NCBI GenBank assembly: GCA_913043185.1
Contig: CAJWMI010000063.1
Location: 1-10,132 of the forward strand
Length of the DNA stretch: 10,132 nucleotides
Source: an uncultured Fidelibacterota bacterium
Lineage (GTDB): Bacteria; Marinisomatota; Marinisomatia; Marinisomatales; UBA1611
Reading direction: 5' to 3'
Shown here: positions 1-7,117 of the stretch, piece after piece
How the letters are laid out: every line of letters begins with the position of its first letter
Numbering within the stretch: the first letter of the stretch is position 1
Made by a program: the position numbers and the translations under genes
The notes under the pieces: generated by a model
Database searches by the model: none
Told to the model about the DNA's origin: nothing
What the model saw: the letters and a program-made list of their open reading frames with translations, nothing else

Positions 1-1012
1 CAGGGTCAGAGTTTGCAAGTTCTTTTACTTTTGACATTACATAATTGTTGTACTCACTCTCTCTGAATTTTTTAAGCACCCAGTAAGGATAGTGGGTGAA
101 GTCATGTTCCCCATTTTCATCTTCCCACTTGCCGGCCCAGTTGACTTGCATAAGCCCTCTTTTATCAATCGGAATACGAATGCTTGACCTGTTGTGTTCA
201 TCAGGAAAGGGGAGAGGTATTCGCAGATGTTTTCCAGGTATAATTTCAACATCTTCAAAGCTTACGCCATAATGATCAAGCGCGAGTGCCAGACCCGCGT
301 TAGGGAACAGGCGGTTTTCATACTTGCCAACAAGCGGATATCTCCTGCTTATTCCATCGTCCTCTGCCACGGTTTGAAAAAAGTAGGTCCCCCTGCTTGA
401 TTCAATTAATTCATCAACCGGGGGGTCAATATCATAGAAATCATTAATAGTTTCAAATTCTCCAGGTGTTATTATTTTAAAAAACCCTTTCTCTTCTAAG
501 ATCATCAGTCTGGCATCTTTTTCTTGAGTTCGTTTTTTTACTGGCATCTTTTTCGAAGGCTGAGGGAAGAAGGTATAGCCGAAGTATATATTTTTTGCTT
601 CTGCTGCCGCATTTGCCAGGTCAATGTCTGGGTCAGGAAAAAGAGCCCTAACCTCTTTTAATGTTAAGACGCTGTCACTAACACTGGTAACATCATTGTA
701 TTCCAGTTTTCTCTCTTGGCGTTCAATAAAAAAAATATCAAAAGCAAGAGCATTCATTTGGTGCTCTTTCGCGGCTAAGATTGAGGGGATATGTTTCTCC
801 CTGCTCCATGGCCACCTGCCGACTATTTGTAGGCTTTTACTATCCATATCCAATGTTGCAATATCATCTCTGGTTTCAATTTTTCCTCTGTTTAGGAACC
901 TAAGGTCTAGTAATTTATTTTCCATCCCCTCATAAAGTTCAAGCCAGGTCAGAAAAACAAAAATGATCGCAACTCCAAAGGCAATAATGATATATGGATA
1001 ATCTTTTTGCAT
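1..1012 (-). CDS. CHASE2-domain membrane sensor protein (3' partial, runs off the window)
   Basis: Reading from ATG at 1012, the frame is open for 337 codons to the window edge, so the C-terminus is missing. Residues about 5-23 form one hydrophobic helix (YIIIAFGVAIIFVF). The region after it carries CHASE2 hallmarks: DLRFLNRG (about 36-43), DDIATLDMDSKSL, GRWPWSREKH and ALAFDIFFIE. CHASE2 is an extracytoplasmic sensory domain. In known proteins it is followed by about three membrane helices and then a cytoplasmic output domain such as a nucleotide cyclase, histidine kinase, Ser/Thr kinase or diguanylate cyclase; which one applies here cannot be seen. A stop codon (TGA at 1030-1028) precedes the ATG in frame with no other start between, so the start is fixed. 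Only 11 bases separate it from the secretin stop, which implies co-transcription. No clear Shine-Dalgarno is present. CHASE2 assignment is confident; output and ligand are unknown. Confidence 0.85.
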   Translation of the reverse strand, partial: MQKDYPYIIIAFGVAIIFVFLTWLELYEGMENKLLDLRFLNRGKIETRDDIATLDMDSKSLQIVGRWPWSREKHIPSILAAKEHQMNALAFDIFFIERQERKLEYNDVTSVSDSVLTLKEVRALFPDPDIDLANAAAEAKNIYFGYTFFPQPSKKMPVKKRTQEKDARLMILEEKGFFKIITPGEFETINDFYDIDPPVDELIESSRGTYFFQTVAEDDGISRRYPLVGKYENRLFPNAGLALALDHYGVSFEDVEIIPGKHLRIPLPFPDEHNRSSIRIPIDKRGLMQVNWAGKWEDENGEHDFTHYPYWVLKKFRESEYNNYVMSKVKELANSDP

Positions 1013-1023
1013 ACTGATGTTAT

Positions 1024-2352
1024 CTAGTCATAGATAGTAGGCGTGATAAACATAAGCAGTTCCCGCTGTTCTTTTTGGACCGAGGTGGTTTTGAAGAAGT
1101 AGCCAATAACGGGGATTGCACTTAATATCGGAACATACTTTTTGTTTTGTATAATATTGTCTGCTATAAGCCCGCCAATAATTACGGTCTCACCATTATA
1201 AACAGATACCTGTGTCTGAACAGTTCGCTTCGTAGACCTTGGCTTATCGGTAGATATTTCTGCAGCAGAAAGTAGTGCCTCTACAGTGGCATCAACTAAA
1301 AGAGTAATAATATTGCCTTCATTTATTCTAGGCGTCACCTGAAGCTTTATACCAATATCTTTTTCTTGTACCGTATTCATTGCACCATAAAAACCACCCA
1401 TTCCCATAATATTGTTAGCGGCATTTGTCTGGTTCGTTGAGCTTGAGCCAGACGTATTTGTATTACCGGAATTAAGTCCCTCAATATACACTGTCGTGGA
1501 AACCTCTGTTACCGCCTGGTGATTATCAAGCGTGGTAACCTGAGGGCTTGACAGTAGCTTACTCCTGCCTCTTGCCTGCATTATCTTAAGGGCTGAGGTA
1601 AGCTGTGTTGCATTAAGAGTGGCGATTGTGATATTATTCATACTGATCGGAAAATTAACCGTGTCATTGGCATTGCCGCCTAGCTGAACAGGGCTATTGG
1701 TCCAGTCAACGCCATAAGACTTTGAGGTGTCTAACTGCGTCTCAATAAATTTAATTGCAATGTTGATGTTTTTAATCGGCTTGTCTAGCTGTTTAACCAT
1801 TTTCAGGATGCGAGAAATATTTTCTTGCACGTCGGATACGATAGCCATATTGGGAGGCCCGGTCTGTCCTGACATAGAGGCCACTGGTAAGAAAGACTGT
1901 ACCGTTCCTCTAGAGGTTAGAACTGTTGACAGTGGCGCTTGAAGATCATTAGAGTTAATATACTTTAGCCGGAGCACTACAGACTCAAGCTCTCCAATAA
2001 GCTGCGTGTCAAGGTCTTTTACAATGATAATATTATCCTGCACAAAATAACTATAGTTGTTTGGCTTAAGAATTGCATCTAGTGCAGCCTTAACTGTTAC
2101 ATCCTCTAGATTAGCGGTGATTGTATCTTCAATATTGGGACTGATGACAATATTTAATCCTGTGAGCTCTCCAATCATCGTCAGCACATTTCTAATGTCA
2201 GAGTTTTTAAGGTTTATAGACATTTTGTCCATAAGTCTATAGCGCTCATTCTCTTGCTCAGCCAGGTCAATTTTTGAATATGCTGGATCACTCCACTGAC
2301 ATAATACGATAGTTTGGATCGCAATTATTATAATTAATAACTTATTATACAC
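1024..2352 (-). CDS. Type IV pilus / MSHA-like secretin (PilQ/MshL/GspD family)
   Basis: Outer-membrane secretin that would form the gated channel through which a pilus leaves the cell. The 442 residues begin with a signal peptide (hydrophobic about 3-19, likely cleavage near AYS, residue 26). An N0/STN domain follows (about 45-113: SINLKNSDIRNVLTMIGELT, NIVISPNI), then an N1-like domain (about 121-190: SVVLRLKYINSNDL, NMAIVSDVQENI). The secretin domain covers about 195-440 with the family signature VPILSAIPVIGYFFK (407-421) and ELLMFITPTIY at the end. A Ser/Asn/Gly-rich insert (about 292-320) lies in the gate region. It is shorter than typical PilQ (over 600 residues) and has no AMIN domain, so it is closer to MshL in layout. 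The start is GTG at 2352, directly after the stop of the PilP-like gene, with AGGA six bases upstream. No lipobox is seen. Confidence 0.95.
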   Translation of the reverse strand: MYNKLLIIIIAIQTIVLCQWSDPAYSKIDLAEQENERYRLMDKMSINLKNSDIRNVLTMIGELTGLNIVISPNIEDTITANLEDVTVKAALDAILKPNNYSYFVQDNIIIVKDLDTQLIGELESVVLRLKYINSNDLQAPLSTVLTSRGTVQSFLPVASMSGQTGPPNMAIVSDVQENISRILKMVKQLDKPIKNINIAIKFIETQLDTSKSYGVDWTNSPVQLGGNANDTVNFPISMNNITIATLNATQLTSALKIMQARGRSKLLSSPQVTTLDNHQAVTEVSTTVYIEGLNSGNTNTSGSSSTNQTNAANNIMGMGGFYGAMNTVQEKDIGIKLQVTPRINEGNIITLLVDATVEALLSAAEISTDKPRSTKRTVQTQVSVYNGETVIIGGLIADNIIQNKKYVPILSAIPVIGYFFKTTSVQKEQRELLMFITPTIYD

Positions 2353-2898
2353 CTAGTTTCCTACATTTCTTGTGACCGTAGTGTTGCCATTTCTAAAGGT
2401 GATCTGATCGTTTTCAATCCTCTCAATTAATATATCATTGTTTAAATAATCACCCTGCCTAAACCTTCGATTATCAATCAAAACAACCTTCTCATTATTA
2501 AACTCCGCAACGATTTCAACGTTATATCTTTCCAGGTTTTTTAGAAGTATTGATTTTTCAATATCTTGTTGTTTTTCACTGTTTATTGATCCACTTTCAA
2601 CATCCGCCTCGCTGGATAAGGCGACATTGTTAAACGGATTTCTTTGCCAACCCACAAGCTGAGAAGAGGACCTAGAGGATCTTCTTTTTGTTGTGGGCGC
2701 GGAGGAAACTGAAGCAGTTATTGGCGTACTTGCCTCCTGCACAGAATTTTCTGCGATTACTTTTTTAGTTCTTTGGGTTTTTGCTTTCCGTGGTTTTTTT
2801 GAACCTCCAGATCCAGATGACTGACTTACCTGATCAACAATCATAATTACCACGGAAATACCCAACCCTATTAATAGATTTCTAAGTCTAGGGGTCAT
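2353..2898 (-). CDS. PilP/MshK/GspC-like inner-membrane linker protein
   Basis: A 181-residue protein with one N-terminal membrane helix (about 7-22), a basic, Ser/Thr-rich linker (about 24-82) and a C-terminal globular part (about 85-178). This part contains RNPFNN (86-91), EKVVLIDNRRFRQGDYL (136-152) and ILIERIENDQITFRNG. The pattern of value, 'D...F..GD.L', then 'I..I..D.I.F..G' resembles the homology region of PilP and GspC, which contacts the N0 domain of the secretin. Position between the PilO-like gene and the secretin agrees with PilP or MshK. Classical PilP is a lipoprotein; here there is no lipobox and the anchor is a helix, as in GspC. The stop (TAG) abuts the GTG of the secretin gene, so translation is probably coupled. 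No good Shine-Dalgarno precedes the ATG, and no other ATG/GTG/TTG start lies upstream before a stop. Sequence similarity is weak; the call rests on fold pattern and position. Confidence 0.7.
   Translation of the reverse strand: MTPRLRNLLIGLGISVVIMIVDQVSQSSGSGGSKKPRKAKTQRTKKVIAENSVQEASTPITASVSSAPTTKRRSSRSSSQLVGWQRNPFNNVALSSEADVESGSINSEKQQDIEKSILLKNLERYNVEIVAEFNNEKVVLIDNRRFRQGDYLNNDILIERIENDQITFRNGNTTVTRNVGN
2359..2362 (-). promoter_or_regulatory. Shine-Dalgarno AGGA deciding the GTG start of the secretin
   Basis: AGGA on the minus strand, six bases before GTG 2352 and inside the last codons of the PilP-like gene. Starting at this GTG gives a complete signal peptide; the next in-frame Met (residue 41) would remove it. 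Confidence 0.8.
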
Positions 2899-2982
2899 GA
2901 CGACCAGTAATTTAAACTAAAACGTGGTTTAACTAACGGAAAATATTATAAAAGCTGACAATCAATAAATAATAAAAAAGTA
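2899..2982. other. 84-base gap between the PilO-like and PilP-like genes
   Basis: AT-rich spacer, unusual in an otherwise abutting set of genes. It contains a TATAAT on the minus strand (2950-2945) with no matching -35 box, and no Shine-Dalgarno directly before ATG 2898. No hairpin terminator is seen. Confidence 0.5.
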
Positions 2983-3813
2983 TTAGAGATTTTTGAGTTT
3001 CTTTTCAAGTAGAGAAACGGCAAAGCTTTGGTCTATATCTTTTCCTGTTTTTTCTTTAATGTATTTAACTATCTTGACAATATCAACTATGCTTGTTGCG
3101 CCTGTTTTTTGTATTGCCTCCAAGACAATCTCTTCATCTGTAATTTCTGCCGCGGAGTCTTTATCCACAGAAGATACACTGTTATTAGCTTTATTCGTAG
3201 AGCCAGCAAAACCTTGATTATTTTGAATAATGCCCATGTTGTCGTTACTGATTTTTGTATAAATGTAGGAGATAAATGAAATTTTTTGTTCTCCCTCATT
3301 ATAGGGGTTTTGGGATATTTGTATGTTGCTTATCGTAAGATAATAGTTTGTAAAGGATAACTGATCTAGAAAATTACCAAAGTCAATAAAGCTTCCTCTA
3401 AGTTCAACATCTATCGGATATTTTTCTACAGTGAGAGTTTCTTGAGTCTCAGGAACTATAATTTGTTTTTCATCTAGCGGGGCCAGGGAAGGATTAAAAT
3501 TATCTATGGCAAGTTTATTTTTTTCCATAAGACTAAACAACATCTTAGTAACATTGTCAAACTGACTATCCGTTGGAATTTTATTAATTAAAGTAGTTAG
3601 ATCTTCCTTTAGCTCTGTCCACTCTTTTTCAATCAAAGGGAATTTATTTTTAATCTGAGAGTATTTACTTTTTTCACTTTTCAACTGGTTGTAGCTATCG
3701 CTTATGCTTTCTAACGAGTTGTTTAGTTCACTAAAATACATAAAATACCATCCTGCACATGAGAGGAAAACAAAACCAATTATACCAATAAAAAGATTTT
3801 TTTGTTTATCCAT
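2983..3813 (-). CDS. PilO/MshJ/GspM-like alignment-complex protein with helical C-terminal extension
   Basis: Bitopic inner-membrane protein of the pilus alignment complex, partner of the PilN part of the upstream fusion. Residues about 7-27 form the membrane helix and about 30-75 a coiled coil with many Lys/Glu/Ser/Leu residues. The periplasmic ferredoxin-like domain runs about 80-190 and contains the PilO family motif PIDVELRGSFIDFGNFLDQL (133-152), followed by LTISNIQIS. After about 190 comes a Ser/Asn-rich linker and then a mainly helical segment (about 223-276: ITDEEIVLEAIQKTGATSI and on) that ordinary PilO lacks. The ATG overlaps the stop of the fusion gene by one base (TAATG), which implies translational coupling and matched amounts. 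The PilO assignment is strong from the RGSF..FG.FLDQL motif; the function of the extension is unknown. Confidence 0.9.
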   Translation of the reverse strand: MDKQKNLFIGIIGFVFLSCAGWYFMYFSELNNSLESISDSYNQLKSEKSKYSQIKNKFPLIEKEWTELKEDLTTLINKIPTDSQFDNVTKMLFSLMEKNKLAIDNFNPSLAPLDEKQIIVPETQETLTVEKYPIDVELRGSFIDFGNFLDQLSFTNYYLTISNIQISQNPYNEGEQKISFISYIYTKISNDNMGIIQNNQGFAGSTNKANNSVSSVDKDSAAEITDEEIVLEAIQKTGATSIVDIVKIVKYIKEKTGKDIDQSFAVSLLEKKLKNL

Positions 3814-6686
3814 TATAGCTCACACTTTAGCTCAAAAGTCATATTATCAATGTCCATTCCGCTCGTTGTCTTTTTATTAATCACATCAATCTTTTTAAAC
3901 AGTCCAGAATATTCAACCTGATTGATGAAGTTTGAAAAATATCGTTCTTTTAACGCTGGATTAGCGACGATAGCACCAGTAACTCTGGCGAAATCCTTAT
4001 TCTCATCAACAATCGTGATTACTTTCTCCAGTGAATTACCCACATGGATCCAGTCACCACGTTCCCATCCTCTTTGAAATGAAATCATATCTAGGGTTAT
4101 TTCTTTCGGGGTATTATAACTGAAAAATCTCATTACACTAATACTTAGATTAGAAAGTTTTGACTCCCTAAGTAAAACATCTAACTGTTTTGTAATCATA
4201 TTTTTTTCTGCAGATACTTTTTCAAACTTGTTTTTTATGGGCGCAATGCTAGAGGCCTGAGATTTAATAGTACTTAACTTCGACTCCATGATCTCATGAT
4301 TGTGATTTGTCCAACCAGAAAGAGCAGTAACCCCTATAAATATTGCGGCCGCGGCGGGAATACTAAATTTATTTCCTAGCCTAAATTTTTCTGATTCTTT
4401 AAACCTGTCTGGGAGCAAGTTTACAGTTTTATCTATATTAAGCGCGGCACCAATTGCTAGAGTTAATGCAGGGTGAGACAGATCAAAATTTTCTCTCTCA
4501 TCTTCATCAGGAAAAAATGCAATATTTTTTATAGGGTCTAGATACTCAACATTTACATCGAGCTGGGTCTCCAGATATTCATCCAAGAACAATATTTCTT
4601 CTGAACATCCACTTAAAAATATTTCCGAGATATTGTCTGATGGAAATGTCTGGGCCATACTGTTGAGAGCTCTTTCTAGTTCCTGGTCCCAGCCCTCAAT
4701 AACCGGACGCATGGCCTCATCCTGAGGTTTCTTTTGCATGTTTATGGAATTATCTTTTGTCTCTGACTTTAGGATTGATGGAGGAACCCGACACCAGTCT
4801 CTTTTGTCCCACTTTGCCTTTGAAGAGGTTGACCTATATTTCCATGCATCAGTGAGGTTTTGAATGCCCAGGTCTAAGGGGACTATTGCATCAGGATAGC
4901 CCTGATTATATCCCAACAGAAAACTTTCAATCTCACCAATATGAAAGATAAGGATTATATCATGCTTTTTCCCGGGATAGTTCCACCTGAAAGCACTGAG
5001 GACTGCCTGTGCTGCCGGAGGCCACATCCTCACATCCCAATTTTTTTCTGAAAGTGTATTGGCAGGTGACTCCATGTATTCAGCGTTTGCAACGCCTATA
5101 ATATTTTTCCCTTGTTCAAGCTCAATCGCATCAAAAATAATATCATCTGAGTTGAACGGGAGATTCTTTTTAGCATCATATTCTATGATCATTTCTCTTT
5201 CTTTTTTATTTTCAATAGGAACCATGACGGTCTTTAAAAGAGCAGAGGTGTTATTCATTGTGAACGATATAGGTATGCCAGAGTGTAGTTTTTTAATTGT
5301 TCCTGAGGAAACCTTGCTCCCTTTTTTCTCTAGTTTTGTTGTTAGTTGATCATATGCTTTTCCAATAGCTACTGAAAAACCAGTGGGATTTCTTTTTGGA
5401 TCAAGCTTTGGTTTGTTTGCTGAAAATTTGTCTGAGCCAATAATAGATTTTATTCCACCTTTATCCTGGATCAAGGCAGAGTAAATATGTCCCTGGTCCA
5501 GGGCAATCCCAAGAAGCAATTTTTCTTTTTTAAGAGGCGGGGTGCTGACATTAGCAGGGTAGGAGCCGATACTTCTTTTTAACCTTTTCTTTCTTCTCTG
5601 GTACCATTTACTCTCTTCTTCATCTTCTAATATTTCTTCTTCTAGCTCATCATCTTCTTCATCTTCTTCATTCCCGTACAGATCACCAATAACATCGTCC
5701 TCAGATACTGACTCTCCAATTTTTCCACTGCCTTCTTTTTTCCCTCCTTTTCTGAGAATGTCAAACAATTTGTTAACGGCAACATCTTTTTTTTCTTCAG
5801 GCTCTTGTTTTTCTTCTTCCTTGGTTACTTCTTCTTCAGGCTCTTCTTCTTTTTCAATGAGACCATCTGGAACCTTTCCTCCGACTGTGTTTTCTACAAT
5901 GGCCAGGCTAACAACCTCTTCTTTTTCGCTGATCATATTAAGCAGAAGCTGGTGGCAAAGTTTGTTTATTTTTCTAGGATAGCCCTGGGTCTGATTGTGG
6001 ATAGCTCTTAAAGCCTCATCCGTAAAATACTCTTTGTCACCGCCACCTCTTTCTGTTAGCCTGTGTTTTATAATTCCTTCTACTGACTCATAATCAAGAG
6101 GCCCTAGTTCAAAGTTGAATGTTATCCGGTCTTCAAAATTAGGATACTCATGAATGATTGAGGTCATCTCTGGTTGACCAAAGATCACAAGCTGTAAAAG
6201 TTTAAAGTCATCGGTTTCAAAGTTTAAAAGGGTACGAAATACATCCAAGAACTCTCCCTTTAAATTCTGCCCCTCATCAATTACCAATACGAGAACTCGA
6301 CCCTCTTCTACTCCAGCATTGATCAGGTGGTGCTCGATCTGGTTTCTGCAGTCAATTACTGAGGATCCGGCCTCTTCTTCAATCCCAAAAAGATCAACAA
6401 GATGCTGTAAGAGAACGAGCTCAGACTCAAATTTTGGATCAAGCACAGGGTAAAAATCAAATTTTACATCGTCCTCAGATGCAAAATTCTGAATCAGTTT
6501 TCGGCTTATAGTTGTTTTACCTGTTCCAATACCTCCTCGAACAACAGACAAGCCTCTGCGCATTCTTATGGCAAGCTCTAAACCCTCAAGGCACTGTTTG
6601 TGTTCTTTAGCAGGGAAGAATAGATCTGGATTCGGGGATGTGGTAAAGGGGTCAGCTTTTAGGCCGATTGATTCAAACAGTTCCAA
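3813..6686 (-). CDS. ExeA/MshM-type AAA+ ATPase fused to PilM-like and PilN-like domains
   Basis: One 957-residue polypeptide covers three normally separate functions. Residues 1-275 are an ExeA/GspA/MshM ATPase: start ELFESIGLKADPF, Walker A GGIGTGKTT (51-59), Walker B VLVLVIDEGQ (131-140), GQPEM (170-174), and the RKINKLCHQLLL tail. Residues 278-360 are a Glu/Asp-rich linker. Residues about 388-755 match a PilM/GspL cytoplasmic actin-like fold (GIALDQGHIYSALIQ, FHIGEIESFLLGY, LSGCSEEI, ALTLAIGAALN), but its nucleotide-site motifs look degenerate. Residues 756-957 are PilN-like: VNLLPDRF, a membrane helix (about 774-790), a coiled coil (about 795-840) and a periplasmic ferredoxin-like part. 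The ATPase and PilM parts are therefore cytoplasmic and the C-terminus periplasmic. The start is TTG at 6686, supported by GAGG five bases upstream and by alignment to the usual ExeA N-terminus. It lies between the duplicated membrane protein (20 bases) and pilO-like (1-base overlap). Confidence 0.92.
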   Translation of the reverse strand: MELFESIGLKADPFTTSPNPDLFFPAKEHKQCLEGLELAIRMRRGLSVVRGGIGTGKTTISRKLIQNFASEDDVKFDFYPVLDPKFESELVLLQHLVDLFGIEEEAGSSVIDCRNQIEHHLINAGVEEGRVLVLVIDEGQNLKGEFLDVFRTLLNFETDDFKLLQLVIFGQPEMTSIIHEYPNFEDRITFNFELGPLDYESVEGIIKHRLTERGGGDKEYFTDEALRAIHNQTQGYPRKINKLCHQLLLNMISEKEEVVSLAIVENTVGGKVPDGLIEKEEEPEEEVTKEEEKQEPEEKKDVAVNKLFDILRKGGKKEGSGKIGESVSEDDVIGDLYGNEEDEEDDELEEEILEDEEESKWYQRRKKRLKRSIGSYPANVSTPPLKKEKLLLGIALDQGHIYSALIQDKGGIKSIIGSDKFSANKPKLDPKRNPTGFSVAIGKAYDQLTTKLEKKGSKVSSGTIKKLHSGIPISFTMNNTSALLKTVMVPIENKKEREMIIEYDAKKNLPFNSDDIIFDAIELEQGKNIIGVANAEYMESPANTLSEKNWDVRMWPPAAQAVLSAFRWNYPGKKHDIILIFHIGEIESFLLGYNQGYPDAIVPLDLGIQNLTDAWKYRSTSSKAKWDKRDWCRVPPSILKSETKDNSINMQKKPQDEAMRPVIEGWDQELERALNSMAQTFPSDNISEIFLSGCSEEILFLDEYLETQLDVNVEYLDPIKNIAFFPDEDERENFDLSHPALTLAIGAALNIDKTVNLLPDRFKESEKFRLGNKFSIPAAAAIFIGVTALSGWTNHNHEIMESKLSTIKSQASSIAPIKNKFEKVSAEKNMITKQLDVLLRESKLSNLSISVMRFFSYNTPKEITLDMISFQRGWERGDWIHVGNSLEKVITIVDENKDFARVTGAIVANPALKERYFSNFINQVEYSGLFKKIDVINKKTTSGMDIDNMTFELKCEL
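5607..5855 (-). other. Acidic low-complexity linker inside the ATPase-PilM-PilN fusion
   Basis: Codons for residues about 278-360 give two Glu/Asp-rich blocks (about 278-300 and 339-358) separated by a Lys/Gly-rich stretch (NKLFDILRKGGKKEGSGK) and followed by a very basic patch (YQRRKKRLKR, 362-371). On the plus strand this reads as CTT/CTTC runs. It joins the ATPase domain to the PilM-like domain and is expected to be disordered. It marks the likely fusion boundary. Confidence 0.85.
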
Positions 6687-6691
6687 ATTTG

Positions 6692-6695
6692 CCTC
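6692..6695 (-). promoter_or_regulatory. Shine-Dalgarno GAGG deciding the TTG start of the fusion gene
   Basis: GAGG on the minus strand, five bases before TTG 6686. The TTG-initiated N-terminus matches the normal start of ExeA-type ATPases (a short lead, then 'GL..DPF'), so the TTG is the likely true start. Confidence 0.75.
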
Positions 6696-6706
6696 TGGGC
6701 TCTATT

Positions 6707-7117
6707 TTAAAAATAACCAATGCTAGAATATATCATAAATGCTCCTGAAATAAGCAGGAACAAGCCAAAGGGGATACGATATTTCATAAACGTTGGGTCT
6801 GTCATATACACCCGGTTCGCCTGTCGCTCAAGTGAAAAAATTGCTTTTGGCGTTAGTAGCAGCATTAAACTAAAGATTAGAGCTAAGACCCCAATAATAA
6901 TTAAATACTCTGTTGACTCATTTATCAGTGAATAGATAATAAAAATTGCAGCTCCAAATAGGCCGATTCCAAAGGGTACGCGGTACTGCATAAACGTTGG
7001 GTCTGTCATATATATCTTGTTTGCCCTTCTTTCAATGGAAAGTATTGTGTTTGGGGCTGTCAATAGGAGAACCCCGAAAAATATGGCTATAGCACCAATG
7101 GTGAGTATGTATATCAT
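6707..7117 (-). CDS. Four-helix membrane protein built of two tandem 68-residue repeats (unknown function)
   Basis: A 136-residue protein with four predicted membrane helices (about 2-20, 48-64, 70-88, 116-132). Residues 17-63 and 85-131 are copies of one unit: SIERRANKIYMTDPTFMQYRV against SLERQANRVYMTDPTFMKYRI, both followed by PFG. Each unit is helix, basic loop, helix. By the positive-inside rule the Arg/Lys-rich loops face the cytoplasm and both ends face the periplasm. The conserved loop motif ER.AN..YMTDPTFM.YR.PFG suggests a shared contact or assembly surface. I recognise no family. The start ATG at 7117 has AAGGA six bases upstream. It lies 20 bases before the ATPase-PilM-PilN gene, so it is likely co-expressed with the pilus platform; it could be an accessory membrane component or an unrelated passenger. 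Confidence 0.85.
   Translation of the reverse strand: MIYILTIGAIAIFFGVLLLTAPNTILSIERRANKIYMTDPTFMQYRVPFGIGLFGAAIFIIYSLINESTEYLIIIGVLALIFSLMLLLTPKAIFSLERQANRVYMTDPTFMKYRIPFGLFLLISGAFMIYSSIGYF
6785..6808 (-). repeat. 24-base exact direct repeat, copy 2 (3' unit of the duplicated membrane protein gene)
   Basis: The 24 bases here are identical to 6989-7012, exactly 204 bases (68 codons) away in the same frame. They encode YMTDPTFM (residues 104-111). The identity includes third codon positions, while the flanking bases differ at once on both sides. Confidence 0.95.
6989..7012 (-). repeat. 24-base exact direct repeat, copy 1 (5' unit of the duplicated membrane protein gene)
   Basis: Partner of 6785-6808. 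It encodes YMTDPTFM (residues 36-43) with the same codons. Part of an internal gene duplication of 68 residues. Confidence 0.95.

Noticed and set aside
37..258. 73-codon minus-strand open frame
   Set aside because: It lies within the CHASE2 gene in another frame; the CHASE2 frame is open across the whole region and has domain motifs.
624..935. 103-codon plus-strand open frame
   Set aside because: Antisense to the CHASE2 gene, no Shine-Dalgarno or recognisable protein features.
2945..2950. TATAAT in the gap before the PilP-like gene
   Set aside because: No -35 match at 15-18 bases upstream; TATAAT is expected by chance in such AT-rich DNA.
5758..6011. Plus-strand Ser/Phe-rich open frames
   Set aside because: They are antisense products of the Glu-rich linker codons in the fusion gene (GAA/GAG read as TTC/CTC).
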